Origin: Mesorhizobium ciceri biovar biserrulae WSM1271
GTDB taxonomy: Bacteria > Pseudomonadota > Alphaproteobacteria > Rhizobiales > Rhizobiaceae
Assembly (NCBI RefSeq): GCF_000185905.1
Contig: NC_014923.1
Coordinates: forward strand, 868,001 to 932,000
DNA length: 64,000 nucleotides
Reading direction: 5' to 3'
The translations under genes were made by a program, and so were the position numbers. A model generated the notes under the pieces. That model made no database searches, had not been told where the DNA came from, and saw nothing but the letters and a program-made list of their open reading frames with translations. Shown piece after piece: positions 16,062 through 24,639 of this stretch; within the stretch, counting starts at the first letter, position 1; each line of letters opens with the position of its first letter.

Positions 16062-17243
16062 CTAGCCCGCCAGCGCCTGCTCCAGATCCGCAATCAGATC
16101 ATCGCCATCCTCGATCCCCGCCGACAACCTTACCAGCGAATCCGATATGCCGATCTCGGCCCGTTTCTCCGCCGGTATGGAGCCATGCGTCATCAGCGCC
16201 GGGTGCTCGATCAGGCTCTCCACACCGCCGAGGCTTTCGGCGAGCGTGAACAATTGCGTGCGTTCGAGGAACTTTTTGGTGCCGGCTAGGTCGCGGTCGA
16301 GCACGGCTGTGATCATGCCGCCGAAGGCATGCATCTGCTGGACGGCGACGGCGTGCTGCGGGTGGCTGGCGAGGCCGGGATAGATGACGCGGCGGACGTC
16401 GCGGCGCGCTTCCAGCCATTGCGCGATCTTGAGCCCGTTGGCGGAATGGCGCTCCATGCGCAGCGCCAGCGTTTTCAGCCCGCGCAGCGCCAGAAAACTG
16501 TCGAACGGGCCCGAAATGGCGCCGATGGCGTTCTGCAGGAATTTCAGCTGGGCGGCCAGATCCTTGTTGTCGCCGACCACGGCGACGCCGCCGACCATAT
16601 CGGAATGGCCGTTGAGATATTTCGTCGTCGAATGCACGACGATGTCGATGCCGAGCTCCAGCGGCCGCTGGATATAGGGGCTGCAGAAGGTGTTGTCGGC
16701 GACCGTGAGAATCCCCTTGCGCCTGGCAAGTGCGGCGACGCCTTCGAGGTCCACGATGCGCAGCAGCGGGTTGGTGGGGGTTTCGACCCACAGCATTTTC
16801 GTCTCGGGCCGGATCGCGGCCTCCACGGCGGCGAGGTCGGTGAAGTCGACGAACGAGACCCGCAGATCGGCCGAGCGCTTGCGCACCCGCTCCATCAGCC
16901 GGAAGGAACCGCCATAGATGTCGTCGGTGGCGACGATATGCGCACCGGAATCGAGCAGCTCCAGCACGGTGGCGATCGCCGCCAGCCCTGACGCGAAGGC
17001 GAAGGCGGCCGAGCCGCTTTCGAGGTCGGCCACGGCGCGCTCGAAGGCAAAGCGCGTCGGGTTCTGGCTGCGGGCATATTCAAAGCCCTTGTGCACGCCG
17101 GGCGATTGCTGGCCATAGGTCGAGGTGGCGTAGATCGGCACCATCACCGCGCCGGTCAGCGGGTCGTGGCTCTGGCCGCCATGGATGGTGCGCGTCGAGA
17201 AAGCCAGACGGTTTTTCCCGGCTGGCGGAGTATTGCTGGTCAT
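16062..17243 (-). CDS. Cystathionine gamma-lyase / gamma-synthase-type PLP enzyme
   Basis: A 393-residue Cys/Met-metabolism PLP enzyme. The Schiff-base lysine is Lys208 in VVHSTTKYLNGHSD. Other family marks are YARSQNPTRFAFE, FASGLAAI, WVETPTNPLLRI and SLGGVESLIEHPALMTH. Because its start overlaps the stop of a cystathionine beta-synthase gene by 4 bp (ATGA at 17240-17243), the likely role is cystathionine gamma-lyase, producing cysteine, 2-oxobutyrate and ammonia in reverse transsulfuration. Cystathionine gamma-synthase is the close alternative that sequence alone cannot exclude. Confidence 0.93.
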   Translation of the reverse strand: MTSNTPPAGKNRLAFSTRTIHGGQSHDPLTGAVMVPIYATSTYGQQSPGVHKGFEYARSQNPTRFAFERAVADLESGSAAFAFASGLAAIATVLELLDSGAHIVATDDIYGGSFRLMERVRKRSADLRVSFVDFTDLAAVEAAIRPETKMLWVETPTNPLLRIVDLEGVAALARRKGILTVADNTFCSPYIQRPLELGIDIVVHSTTKYLNGHSDMVGGVAVVGDNKDLAAQLKFLQNAIGAISGPFDSFLALRGLKTLALRMERHSANGLKIAQWLEARRDVRRVIYPGLASHPQHAVAVQQMHAFGGMITAVLDRDLAGTKKFLERTQLFTLAESLGGVESLIEHPALMTHGSIPAEKRAEIGISDSLVRLSAGIEDGDDLIADLEQALAG

Positions 17244-18679
17244 CGTGCGCGCCTCAGATGGTTGATCAGATCGATGCGGGTAATCAGGCCGACGAATTCG
17301 TCGCCGTCGAAGATGATGGCGACCTCGTTGCGGTCGAACACCGGCAGCAGCGCGTCCAGCGTCTGGCTGGCCTGCAGCGTGTGCAGGTTGGAGGTCATGG
17401 CCGTGCGCACCGGGCCGTTGAAGCGCTCCCAGCGGCCGTCATAAGGGCCGTCGACCTTGGCCAGTATGTCGCTTTCGTCAACGATGCCGACGAGCTTGCC
17501 ATTGTCGAGCACCGGCAGCTGCGAGACATCGGAGCGGCGCATGCGGCCATAGGCATTGAGCAGGCTTTCGTCCGGGCCGACATAGACGGTGTCGCCGGTG
17601 CGGTGCGAGCGCATCACCAGGTCACGCAGATCGCCATGCTGCTCGTGCTCGGCCAGCCCCTGCTCGGCCAGCCAGAAATCGTCGAACACCTTCGACAGGT
17701 ACTTGTTGCCGCTGTCGCAGACTAAGGTGACGACGCGTTTGGGCACCGTCTGCTCGCGGCAATAGCGCAGCGCCGCCGACAGCAGCGTGCCCGACGATGA
17801 GCCGGCAAGGATACCTTCCTTGGACAAGAGGTCGCGCACCGCCAGCATGCTCTGCTTGTCGGGGATCGAATAGGCCTTCTTGACCAGCGACAGATCGGCA
17901 TTGGGCGGCACGAAATCCTCGCCGATGCCTTCCACGGTCCAGCTGCCGGCCTCTTCCATCTTGCCGGTCTTGATCAGCGGCGCCAGCACCGAGCCGACCG
18001 GATCGGCCAGCACCATTTCGGTCTTCGGCGACACTTTTGCGAAGTAGCGGCCAAGCCCGGTCAGCGTGCCGCCCGAGCCGACGCCGACCACCACGGCATC
18101 CACGTTACCGTCGAGCTGCGAAAAGATCTCCGGGCCGGTGGTGGATTCATGCGCCAGCGGATTGGCCGGGTTGGCGAACTGGTTGGCATAGAAGGCGCCG
18201 GGCGTTTCCGCCGCGATCTTCTCGGCCATGTCCTGGTAATATTCGGCATGGCCCTTGCCGACATCGGAGCGCGTCATGCGCACTTCGGCGCCGAGCGCGC
18301 GCAGGTGCTGGATCTTTTCGCGCGACATCTTGTCGGGCACCACCAGCACGATGCGATAGCCCTTGGGGATGCCGACCTGGGCAAGGCCAAGCCCGGTGTT
18401 GCCGGCCGTCGCCTCGACGATGGTGCCGCCGCGCTTGAGCTTGCCCTGCTTTTCAGCCGCGGCGATCATCGACAGCGCGATGCGGTCCTTGATCGAGCCG
18501 CCGGGGTTCTGGCTTTCGAGCTTGATGAACAACCGGCATTTGCCGGTGTCGAATTTGGTCAGCTCGACCACCGGCGTCTGGCCGATCAGGTCGAGCACCG
18601 ACTTGTAGGGCGGACGCAGGCGGGACAATTCGGCTTCCGAGGGGGCACTGTCCAGTGCGGCGATCTCATGCTCGCTCAT
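17240..18679 (-). CDS. Cystathionine beta-synthase with CBS-domain tail
   Basis: A 479-residue protein. The catalytic fold-type II PLP domain (about residues 25-340) has SQNPGGSIKDRIALSMI with the PLP lysine at Lys64 and the GSGGTLTGLGRYF phosphate loop. Two CBS modules follow (GDTVYVGPDESLLNAYGRMRRSDVSQLPVLDNGKLVGIVDESDIL; LHTLQASQTLDALLPVFDRNEVAIIFDGDEFVGLITRIDLINHL), probably a regulatory nucleotide or SAM sensor. There is no N-terminal heme domain. It condenses serine and homocysteine to cystathionine. It is the first gene of an overlapping pair with the gamma-lyase. O-acetylserine-dependent cysteine synthase activity is the alternative, made less likely by the CBS tail and partner gene. 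Confidence 0.94.
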   Translation of the reverse strand: MSEHEIAALDSAPSEAELSRLRPPYKSVLDLIGQTPVVELTKFDTGKCRLFIKLESQNPGGSIKDRIALSMIAAAEKQGKLKRGGTIVEATAGNTGLGLAQVGIPKGYRIVLVVPDKMSREKIQHLRALGAEVRMTRSDVGKGHAEYYQDMAEKIAAETPGAFYANQFANPANPLAHESTTGPEIFSQLDGNVDAVVVGVGSGGTLTGLGRYFAKVSPKTEMVLADPVGSVLAPLIKTGKMEEAGSWTVEGIGEDFVPPNADLSLVKKAYSIPDKQSMLAVRDLLSKEGILAGSSSGTLLSAALRYCREQTVPKRVVTLVCDSGNKYLSKVFDDFWLAEQGLAEHEQHGDLRDLVMRSHRTGDTVYVGPDESLLNAYGRMRRSDVSQLPVLDNGKLVGIVDESDILAKVDGPYDGRWERFNGPVRTAMTSNLHTLQASQTLDALLPVFDRNEVAIIFDGDEFVGLITRIDLINHLRRAR

Positions 18680-18827
18680 ATCGATGCTCCATGACCAAGC
18701 GACCGCCTCTGGGCAGGGCGGCAGCGTAGCCTCTTTTCCAGCCCTTTGCAGTCGGAAAGAAGATAGATCGTGCCAATCAACCGGCCAGATGCGGAATGAA
18801 ATTCCGGTTTGTGCCTCAAGGGCTTGG

Positions 18828-18972
18828 AGGGTGTGTTGAGATTCAGGTCAGACCGAGCCGAAAATGGCAGATTCCGAGAACCGGAGCAGAGCGTACTTTT
18901 GGGTACGTGAGCACCGGAAGCCACAGGAAGCCGCATTTGCAGGCCGGCATCACCTGAATATCGACACAGCCT
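18828..18972. repeat. 145-bp imperfect palindromic element (MITE-like) abutting a stop codon
   Basis: The ends AGGGTGTGTTGAGATTCAGGT (left) and ACCTGAATATCGACACAGCCT (right) form a 21-bp inverted repeat with few mismatches. Inside, GCGTAC-TTTTGG-GTACGT and CCGGAGC/GCACCGG add further dyad symmetry, so most of the element can fold on itself. Its right end includes two bases of the stop codon of the FAD/NAD(P) gene. It shows no coding potential. It fills most of the 291-bp gap 18680-18970; the remainder (18680-18827), upstream of the cystathionine beta-synthase gene, shows nothing certain. Confidence 0.6.
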
Positions 18973-20311
18973 AGCCGAGCAGCTGCTTGCTCAGCCTTGC
19001 ACACTGCACGCGGATATCGGGGATGGCGTCGATCTCGAAGAAGGTGCCGCGCGTCAGCGGGCCGACGGCGAGGATCTTGGCCGAAACGGTTCCGTCGCCG
19101 GCGATGATCTCGCATTTGGTCGATACGTCGAGGCCGATGCGCAGCGGATCCGGCCTTGCCAGGCCGCGGTCGACCAGCGAGCGCACGACGCTGTTCGACG
19201 AGGTCGAGATGTCCCTCACGATGCCAGAGCAATCGTAGATGCGGGCGACCTCGAAGGTCTCGAGACGCTGCGTGTGACGCGACTGGACCTGGACGGTGAA
19301 TTCGCCGTTGCGCGCAATGTCGACGACGCGGCCGGCGACCAGGCGGATGCGGCCGGATTGCACGGCCTCGGTGACACGGGCGTAGACCTCGGGCGCCATG
19401 CGATGGCGGTGGATGTCCCACCAGGCCTTGGTGTGCTCGACGAAGCGGCGTTTGGCGGAAGCCGGCCAGTTCTGCCAGATCTTCTGGTTGAACGGCCGCA
19501 GCCCGTCGACGACGTCACGCCAGTCGATGCCGGCCTTCTGGTTTTCCTTGATCAGGTCGCGGAACCAGCCGACGAAATAGGAGAGCTGCGTGCCGAGCGG
19601 AATGTCGGCGACGTCGAGCTTGATCGGATTGCCCTTGCGATGCGGCGAGGGCAGCAGGCCGCGCCTGGACACAGCTATGATGTCGCCGCGATGGCCGCGT
19701 TGCTCCAGCGCCAGGAAAGCATCGACCATGCTGAGGCCGGTGCCCAGCACCATGACGCCGGCGCCGGGCGGAAGTGCTGTGTCGGCTTCCGATCCCATCC
19801 TGATGGCATGGCCTTGCGCCGGCTCCTCGTCGTGGCCGGTGGCCAGCACGGCGAGATGCGCAACCACGCTGGTGCCGTTGGCCAGCGCCACTTCGACGCC
19901 GGAGGCGGTGGGCGTGATCGAGAGGCTTTCCTCGCGGATCAGCCGAAGCCGACCGCTCTGCTTTTCCCGCGCTTCCAGATCGACCAGCAACTCGCCGAGA
20001 TAGCGGGCATAGATGCTGCGTGGCGCATAGAAGGGCGCCTCCTCAGCCGTTGCCAGGCCGCGTTCCTGAAGCCAGCGCCAGAAATTGCCGGGATCGTCGG
20101 CATAGGCGCTCATGCCGGCGGCGCTGACATTCAGTACATGCGCCGACAGCAGCGTCGAATAGGCGATGCCCTGGCCGAAATGCGGGCGCCTTTCGATCAG
20201 CGTGACGCGCAGGTCGGGATTGGGCGACTTCAGGAGATGCGCGGCCAGCACGACGCCGCTGGCGCCGCCACCGACAATGATGATGGAGTTGGCGCGCCCG
20301 GTCATAGGCAT
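18971..20311 (-). CDS. FAD/NAD(P)-binding oxidoreductase (PF13454-type)
   Basis: A 446-residue flavoprotein. The N-terminal dinucleotide-binding motif SIIIVGGGASGVVLAAHLL is at about residues 9-28, HFGQGIAYSTLL and VLNVSAAGMSAYADDPGNFWRWL follow, and a second motif GAGVMVLGTGLSMVDAFLAL lies near residue 185. This is the pattern of the FAD-NAD(P)-binding family related to N-hydroxylating monooxygenases and pyridine nucleotide oxidoreductases. The reaction is unknown. It is transcribed on the same strand just downstream of an Rrf2-type regulator and is surrounded by cysteine and sulfonate genes, so a role in sulfur assimilation (for example electron supply for sulfite or sulfonate use) is inferred from context only. 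Confidence 0.85.
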   Translation of the reverse strand: MPMTGRANSIIIVGGGASGVVLAAHLLKSPNPDLRVTLIERRPHFGQGIAYSTLLSAHVLNVSAAGMSAYADDPGNFWRWLQERGLATAEEAPFYAPRSIYARYLGELLVDLEAREKQSGRLRLIREESLSITPTASGVEVALANGTSVVAHLAVLATGHDEEPAQGHAIRMGSEADTALPPGAGVMVLGTGLSMVDAFLALEQRGHRGDIIAVSRRGLLPSPHRKGNPIKLDVADIPLGTQLSYFVGWFRDLIKENQKAGIDWRDVVDGLRPFNQKIWQNWPASAKRRFVEHTKAWWDIHRHRMAPEVYARVTEAVQSGRIRLVAGRVVDIARNGEFTVQVQSRHTQRLETFEVARIYDCSGIVRDISTSSNSVVRSLVDRGLARPDPLRIGLDVSTKCEIIAGDGTVSAKILAVGPLTRGTFFEIDAIPDIRVQCARLSKQLLG

Positions 20312-20336
20312 GCCTTCGCTCTGCGCAGCGCCAGTG

Positions 20337-20807
20337 TCAGGCCTGGACCTTCACCGCGACCGGCAGATCGCCGATGCCGACCGACAGGTCGTCGAGAGAG
20401 ATATCGCGCATTTCGGCGAGGCTGCGCTGATCGAGCACCTCGGCGATCGCCTGCCGGACCTCGAGCATCAGATGTCGGACTTGGCATGTCGCCTCGTTGC
20501 AATCTTCACAGCGCTGGTACTGGGTGCGGCTGGCGCAAGGGATCGGCGCCAGCGGACCGTCGAGGACGCGCACGACATGGCCGACCTTGATCTCGTCGGC
20601 GGGGCGCGCCAGGCGATAGCCGCCATCCTTGCCCTTGCGGCTCTGGACGAAGCCGGCATTGCGCAACTCGCCCAGGATGGCGTCGAGAAATTTCTTCGGG
20701 ATGTTGTTGCCGGTGGCGACGTCGTTGACGAAGGCGAGCTGCCCGGCCGGCAATCGCGCGAGGTGGACAAGCGCCTTGAGGCCGTACTTACCTTTTTTGG
20801 TGAGCAT
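20337..20807 (-). CDS. Rrf2-family transcriptional regulator with a cysteine cluster
   Basis: A 156-residue regulator. The start MLTKKGKYGLKALVHLA is the typical Rrf2 opening; the winged helix spans about residues 10-70 (NNIPKKFLDAILGELRNAGFVQSRKGKDGGYRLARPA). Cys91, Cys100, Cys103 and Cys108 (CASRTQYQRCEDCNEATC) form a cluster like the Fe-S or sulfur-sensing site of IscR, NsrR and related proteins, so an Fe-S or thiol signal is likely. The ATG at 20807 is chosen over an upstream start at 20900 because the family start begins there. Neighbouring sulfur genes and a shared upstream motif (see 20901-20927, 21381-21403 and 24640-24662) suggest it controls sulfonate use and itself. Confidence 0.9.
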   Translation of the reverse strand: MLTKKGKYGLKALVHLARLPAGQLAFVNDVATGNNIPKKFLDAILGELRNAGFVQSRKGKDGGYRLARPADEIKVGHVVRVLDGPLAPIPCASRTQYQRCEDCNEATCQVRHLMLEVRQAIAEVLDQRSLAEMRDISLDDLSVGIGDLPVAVKVQA

Positions 20808-20900
20808 GAGATCAAATTTTCTCTGGCATGCGACGGCATGGAACCATCGGTTGCAAAACGCCTGGCGTGCGTTGCCGCCGCGTCCAAGCCCGCATGACAC

Positions 20901-20927
20901 ATAAATTCTAGTGACATGATGTACAAG
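20901..20927 (-). promoter_or_regulatory. Candidate Rrf2-type operator upstream of the regulator gene
   Basis: Read on the minus strand the site contains TAC, ten bases and TAGAATTTA. The other two sites, upstream of tauA and ssuA, have TAC, eight bases and TAGAATTA. It lies about 95 bp upstream of the regulator start. The spacing differs by two bases, so this is the weakest of the three sites. Confidence 0.35.
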
Positions 20928-21380
20928 CCGAGAACTGCTGATTTTGCTTCGTTTTCAAGCCGCGCGGGCCATTTTGACTAGCCTTTGTGCCCACAGGGAC
21001 ACAAAAGCGCACGAGTTTGGGGGCGCGATCATCGCGATATGGTGACTGCTCATCGTCGCCTCCAGTCTCAATGTCGATAAGATTACTATACTTACCCTCG
21101 AACACGCGGAATGGGTTGTCAAATCGGCGGTTGTTTGAGGCATGAATTTGCCTGGAAGAGGCCGGAAGCGGGAATTCTAGTTCGCGGTGGGCGTAGGCGG
21201 AGCCATCACCGCAGTTCAGGAGGTTAAAGGTCGGTGGGACAGAGGGGGGCGCTGGCCCGCCGGCGTCGAAAGGCCTGCCCTGTGGCGACACTCTGCCCCA
21301 CCGCAACCACCCTATCCGCCTCACCACCTCACCATCGACAGCTTTTTTCTAACAAGCCCGCCTTGGTTGGAAGGATTTAA

Positions 21381-21403
21381 CTCTACAAGAACCATAGAAT
21401 TAG
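21381..21403 (+). promoter_or_regulatory. Candidate sulfonate-operon operator upstream of tauA
   Basis: CTCTAC, eight bases, then ATAGAATTAG; the TCTA-N9-TAGA core is a dyad. The same pattern (CTCTAC...ATAGAATTAC) recurs before ssuA at 24640-24662. The site ends about 48 bp before the tauA start. Binding by the neighbouring Rrf2 protein is inferred, not shown. Confidence 0.5.
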
Positions 21404-21450
21404 ATGACTATTATGAAGCATTCCGGTTTTTCTCTTTTCAGGAGCCCTTC

Positions 21451-22464
21451 ATGTCCACCATTTCGCGACGCATTCTTCTGCTCTCGTCGGCGGCACTTGC
21501 CGGTGCGGCCTTCCTCGGCCCAGCCCTGGCCAACGACCTCAAGATCACCATCGGCTACCAGACGGTGGTCGAACCCTCGAAAGTGCCGCAGGCCGACGGC
21601 GCCTATGAGAAGGCGACGAAGGCCACCATTGATTGGCGCAAATTCGATTCCGGCGCCGATGTCATCGCCGCGGTCGCTTCCGGTTCGGTCGATATCGGCT
21701 ATGTCGGCTCGAGCCCGCTGGCGGCGGCGGCGAGCCGCGAGTTGCCGATCCAGACCATCTTCATCGTCGGCCTGATCGGCGAATCCGAGGCGCTGGTGGC
21801 ACGCAACGGCGCCGGCATCGACAAGATCGCCGATCTCGCCGGCAAGAAGGTCGCCGTGCCGTTCGTCTCGACGACGCATTACAGCCTGCTCGCGGTACTG
21901 AAGCATGAGGGCGTCGATCCGAAATCGGTCGAGATCCTCAACCTCCGGCCTCCGGAAATCGCCGCCGCCTTTTCGCGCGGCGACATCGACGCCGCTTATG
22001 TCTGGGATCCGGCGCTCGGCCAGATCAAGACGACGGGCAAGGTGGTGGTGGATTCCTCGCAGGTCGCCGCCTGGGGCGCGCCGACCTTCGATGCCTGGAT
22101 CGTGCGCACCGACTTCGCCGAAAAGAACCCGGAAGCGGTGCGCGACTTCGTCAAGGTGACGGGCGCGGCATATGCCGAGTTCCTCGCCAAGCCCGAAGCC
22201 TGGTCGGTATCGTCGCCGCAGGCGGCCGCGATCGCCAAACTCACCGGCGCCAAGCTGGAAGAAGTGCCGCAACTGCTCAAGGGCTATGTCTTCCCGACGC
22301 TCGAAGAGCAGGCCTCCGACAAATTCCTCGGCGGCGGCACGGTCAAGGCGGTCGAAGCGACATCCGCCTTCCTCAAGGAGCAAGGCAAGATCGACGCCGT
22401 ACTTCCCGACTATTCGAAATACGTATCGTCGAAATACGTCACCGAGGCGCTCGCCTCGAACTAG
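21451..22464 (+). CDS. tauA: Taurine ABC transporter substrate-binding protein TauA
   Basis: A 337-residue periplasmic binding protein. A signal peptide covers residues 1-27 (LLLSSAALAGAAFLGPALA). The mature sequence follows E. coli TauA closely: ITIGYQTVVEPSKVPQADGAYEK, IDWRKFDSGADVIAAVASGSVDIGYVGSSPLAAAAS, VAVPFVSTTHYSLLAVLKHEGV, DIDAAYVWDPAL and AWGAPTFDAWIVRTDFAEKNPE. The ligand is expected to be taurine or a similar aminosulfonate. GGAG lies before the ATG. It heads the tauABC operon, with an inverted repeat element between tauA and tauB. A longer in-frame start upstream lacks both signal peptide logic and homology. Confidence 0.95.
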   Translation: MSTISRRILLLSSAALAGAAFLGPALANDLKITIGYQTVVEPSKVPQADGAYEKATKATIDWRKFDSGADVIAAVASGSVDIGYVGSSPLAAAASRELPIQTIFIVGLIGESEALVARNGAGIDKIADLAGKKVAVPFVSTTHYSLLAVLKHEGVDPKSVEILNLRPPEIAAAFSRGDIDAAYVWDPALGQIKTTGKVVVDSSQVAAWGAPTFDAWIVRTDFAEKNPEAVRDFVKVTGAAYAEFLAKPEAWSVSSPQAAAIAKLTGAKLEEVPQLLKGYVFPTLEEQASDKFLGGGTVKAVEATSAFLKEQGKIDAVLPDYSKYVSSKYVTEALASN

Positions 22465-22476
22465 TACTCGCTTAAC

Positions 22477-22519
22477 GCAATTCCGGACGGAAAACCGCTT
22501 CACACTTTTCCTGGAATTG
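22477..22519. repeat. Family-E small palindromic repeat between tauA and tauB
   Basis: GCAATTCC and GGAATTGC bracket a 43-bp unit (CGGACGGAAAACCGCTTCAC in the middle). Units of this look recur in many rhizobial intergenic regions (general knowledge). Here it lies inside the tau operon in a 159-bp gap, where it could end or stabilise the tauA message so that binding protein exceeds transporter. Confidence 0.55.
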
Positions 22520-22623
22520 CTCTGAACGCGCGCGGATCTTTTTCCCTGACGCCGCGTGCTGACTGCCCCGGAACCGCTGACGAGGGCCGGGGCAGTCGGA
22601 TTTCAACGAACCGCGAGGCATCC

Positions 22624-23415
22624 ATGCCGCATCTCGTGCTCGACCCCCATCTCGTACTGGACAAGGTCTCGATCCACTATGACGGCCAGGCAGCGCCTGC
22701 GGTCGAGCGGGTGTCGATCGATGTCGCCAAGGGCGATTTCGTCGTGCTGGTCGGCCGTTCCGGCTGCGGCAAGACCTCGCTGCTCAACGTCGCCGCCGGC
22801 CTTGTCGCGCCGGCGCGCGGTACGGCTTCAATCAACGGCAAGCCGATCACAGCACCTGGCTCGGACCGGGCGGTGGTGTTCCAGAACGATGCTTTGTTCC
22901 CATGGCTGACGGCGCGCGAAAACGTTGCCTTCGCGCTCAGGCTGCGCGGTGTCGCTCCGGCCGAGCGGGCGCGGCGCGCCGATGAGCTGCTGGCGCTGGT
23001 GAAGCTCGCCGACGCCGGCGACAAGTGCATCTGGGAGCTTTCCGGCGGTATGCGCCAGCGTGTCGGCCTGGCTCGGGCGCTCGCCGCCGAACCCGAATTC
23101 CTGCTGCTCGACGAACCGCTCGGCGCGCTCGATGCGCTGACGCGCGAGCGCATGCAGACGACGCTGCTCGATCTGTGGACGGCAAGCGATGTCGGCGTGC
23201 TGATGGTGACGCATGGCATCGAGGAGGCGCTGGTGCTGGCCACCCGCATCGTCGTGCTGGCGCCTGGCCCGGGCCGCGTGGTGCAAACTTTCGAACCCGG
23301 CTTCTCCAGGCGCTACGCATCGGGCGAGGCCATCCGCACCATCAAGGCCGACCCGGCCTTCGCCGCGGCGCGCGGCGAACTAACCGACGCGATCTTCGAA
23401 GGAGAGGCGGCATGA
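22624..23415 (+). CDS. tauB: Taurine ABC transporter ATP-binding protein TauB
   Basis: A 263-residue ABC ATPase. Walker A GRSGCGKTS is at residues 44-52, the signature ELSGGMRQRVGLARAL and Walker [13 protein letters not shown] follow, then the switch TH. It energises import of taurine through TauC at the inner membrane. Its stop overlaps the tauC start by 4 bp (ATGA at 23412-23415). The assignment to taurine rather than another sulfonate rests on the strong TauA match next door. Confidence 0.94.
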   Translation: MPHLVLDPHLVLDKVSIHYDGQAAPAVERVSIDVAKGDFVVLVGRSGCGKTSLLNVAAGLVAPARGTASINGKPITAPGSDRAVVFQNDALFPWLTARENVAFALRLRGVAPAERARRADELLALVKLADAGDKCIWELSGGMRQRVGLARALAAEPEFLLLDEPLGALDALTRERMQTTLLDLWTASDVGVLMVTHGIEEALVLATRIVVLAPGPGRVVQTFEPGFSRRYASGEAIRTIKADPAFAAARGELTDAIFEGEAA

Positions 23416-24272
23416 CCGTTACCTCCTACACCGAGCGGCCGGGACACAAGGTCGACGAGGCCGACGGCCTGTCGGTGCCGTGGTCGCGGTCCAGCCCGAA
23501 ACGCAAAGGCGTTTCCGCGCGCGCGGTCAGCGTGATGACCATCCTGGTGGTGCTGGCGCTGTGGGCGCTGTCGGCCCGCCTGCAACTGGTGTCGCCAGTG
23601 TTCCTGCCCTCGCCGGTTGCGGTGTGGAACAAGTTCATCACCGTCGCCCGCGACGGCTTCGTCGATGCGACGCTGCTGCAGCATGCGATCGCCAGCCTGG
23701 GCCGGGTTTTCGCCGCGCTGGTCGCCGCCATCCTCGTCGGCGTGCCGGTTGGGCTCGCCATCGGCATCAGCACGATCGGGCGCGGCATCTTCGATCCGCT
23801 GCTTGAGTTCCTGCGGCCGATCCCGCCGCTCGCCTACCTGCCGCTGGTCGTCATCTGGTTCGGCATCGGCGAACCGTCGAAGATCCTGGTGATCACTATT
23901 TCCATGCTGGCGCCGGTGGCATTGTCGACCGCGTCCGGCGTTCGCGGCGTTTCGCAGGAACGCATCAATGCGGCGCGCTCACTGGGTGCTACTCAGCGCC
24001 AAGTGGTCCGCCATGTCATCCTGCCGAGCGCACTGCCGGCGATCCTGACCGGCCTGCGCATCGCGCTCGGCGCCGGCTGGTCGACGCTGGTCGCCGCCGA
24101 ACTGGTGGCGGCGACGCGCGGGCTTGGTTTCATGATCCAGTCAGCCGCCCAGTTCCTCGTCACCGACGTGGTGGTGATGGGCATATTGGTGATCGCGGCC
24201 ATTGCCTTCGTGCTGGAATTCACCCTCCGCAGGATCGAGCGCGTGCTCGTCCCGTGGGCGGGACGCGAATGA
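23412..24272 (+). CDS. tauC: Taurine ABC transporter permease TauC
   Basis: A 286-residue integral membrane protein with a short cytoplasmic N-terminus and about six helices. The EAA-type loop is recognisable as GVRGVSQERINAARSLGATQRQVVRHVILPSALP. It forms the translocation channel that partners TauB. The true start is the ATG at 23412, overlapping tauB; the long upstream extension in this frame only shadows tauB. No tauD (taurine dioxygenase) follows; a 61-63 residue ORF occupies that position. Confidence 0.94.
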   Translation: MTVTSYTERPGHKVDEADGLSVPWSRSSPKRKGVSARAVSVMTILVVLALWALSARLQLVSPVFLPSPVAVWNKFITVARDGFVDATLLQHAIASLGRVFAALVAAILVGVPVGLAIGISTIGRGIFDPLLEFLRPIPPLAYLPLVVIWFGIGEPSKILVITISMLAPVALSTASGVRGVSQERINAARSLGATQRQVVRHVILPSALPAILTGLRIALGAGWSTLVAAELVAATRGLGFMIQSAAQFLVTDVVVMGILVIAAIAFVLEFTLRRIERVLVPWAGRE

Positions 24273-24297
24273 TTGGGAACCAGAAGAGCAGGAGAGA

Positions 24298-24489
24298 ATG
24301 CCGATGACCCATTCCACCGCCGTGCTGTTCGCCCAAGCCGGCAATTGGCTTCTCGCCTGGACCAGGGAAAGCCAGCCGCTTGAACAGCAACCGAAATCGC
24401 CAACGCCGGTCCGCTGGGACGCCGAGCGCGACCGCCTGCCGCCACGCGACGAGAGTTTTTACTGGGCCTGGCAGTACTGGTCGCAGTGA
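24298..24489 (+). CDS. Small hypothetical protein at the end of the tau operon
   Basis: A 63-codon ORF (ATG at 24298; a second ATG at 24304 is better spaced from AGGAG). It begins 25 bp after tauC, on the same strand, so it is probably co-transcribed. The product is Trp-rich (five Trp) with a Pro-rich middle (PKSPTP) and ends FYWAWQYWSQ; it has no signal peptide, membrane helix or known motif. The strong ribosome-binding site and position argue that it is real. I do not recognise the family. Confidence 0.6.
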   Translation: MPMTHSTAVLFAQAGNWLLAWTRESQPLEQQPKSPTPVRWDAERDRLPPRDESFYWAWQYWSQ

Positions 24490-24521
24490 GGGGATTGGCG
24501 ATTGGCACTAGCCCCCGCGTC

Positions 24522-24586
24522 TTCGTCATCCCAGGGCGGAGCAAGGAGCGAAGCGACGCAGCGCAGACCCCAGGATGGCGAATTCC
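24522..24586. repeat. Family-D repeat
   Basis: CGTCATCCCAGGGCGGAGCA, AGGAGCGAAGCGACG and CGCAGACC characterise this unit; related copies lie at 31951-32017 and, inverted, at 32115-32161. It sits between the tau and ssu transcription units. Confidence 0.7.
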
Positions 24587-24639
24587 AGGTAGCCAAAGAA
24601 GATAATTCCCATTCTCCCCTCTAACTCGCAAAATCATTC

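Larger units (their letters stand above)
20808..21450. promoter_or_regulatory. Divergent regulatory region between rrf2-type gene and tauA
   Basis: This 643-bp stretch holds no convincing gene. It contains a candidate Rrf2-type site near the regulator (20901-20927), an imperfect hairpin TTTGTGCCC-ACA-GGGACACAAA at about 20980-21004, a family-C repeat fragment at 21229-21254 and a second candidate operator at 21381-21403 before tauA. A 139-codon ORF on the minus strand (20908-21327) has no recognisable domain and crosses the repeat fragment, so it is not called. Confidence 0.55.

Noticed and set aside
18676..18936. 86-codon ORF between the cystathionine beta-synthase gene and the FAD gene
   Set aside because: It consists largely of the palindromic element at 18828-18972 and has no ribosome-binding site or domain.
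20908..21327. 139-codon minus-strand ORF in the rrf2-tauA gap
   Set aside because: It crosses a family-C repeat fragment and candidate operator and has no recognisable feature.
21400..22503. 367-codon minus-strand ORF opposite tauA
   Set aside because: Shadow ORF of biased composition; tauA on the plus strand matches TauA throughout.
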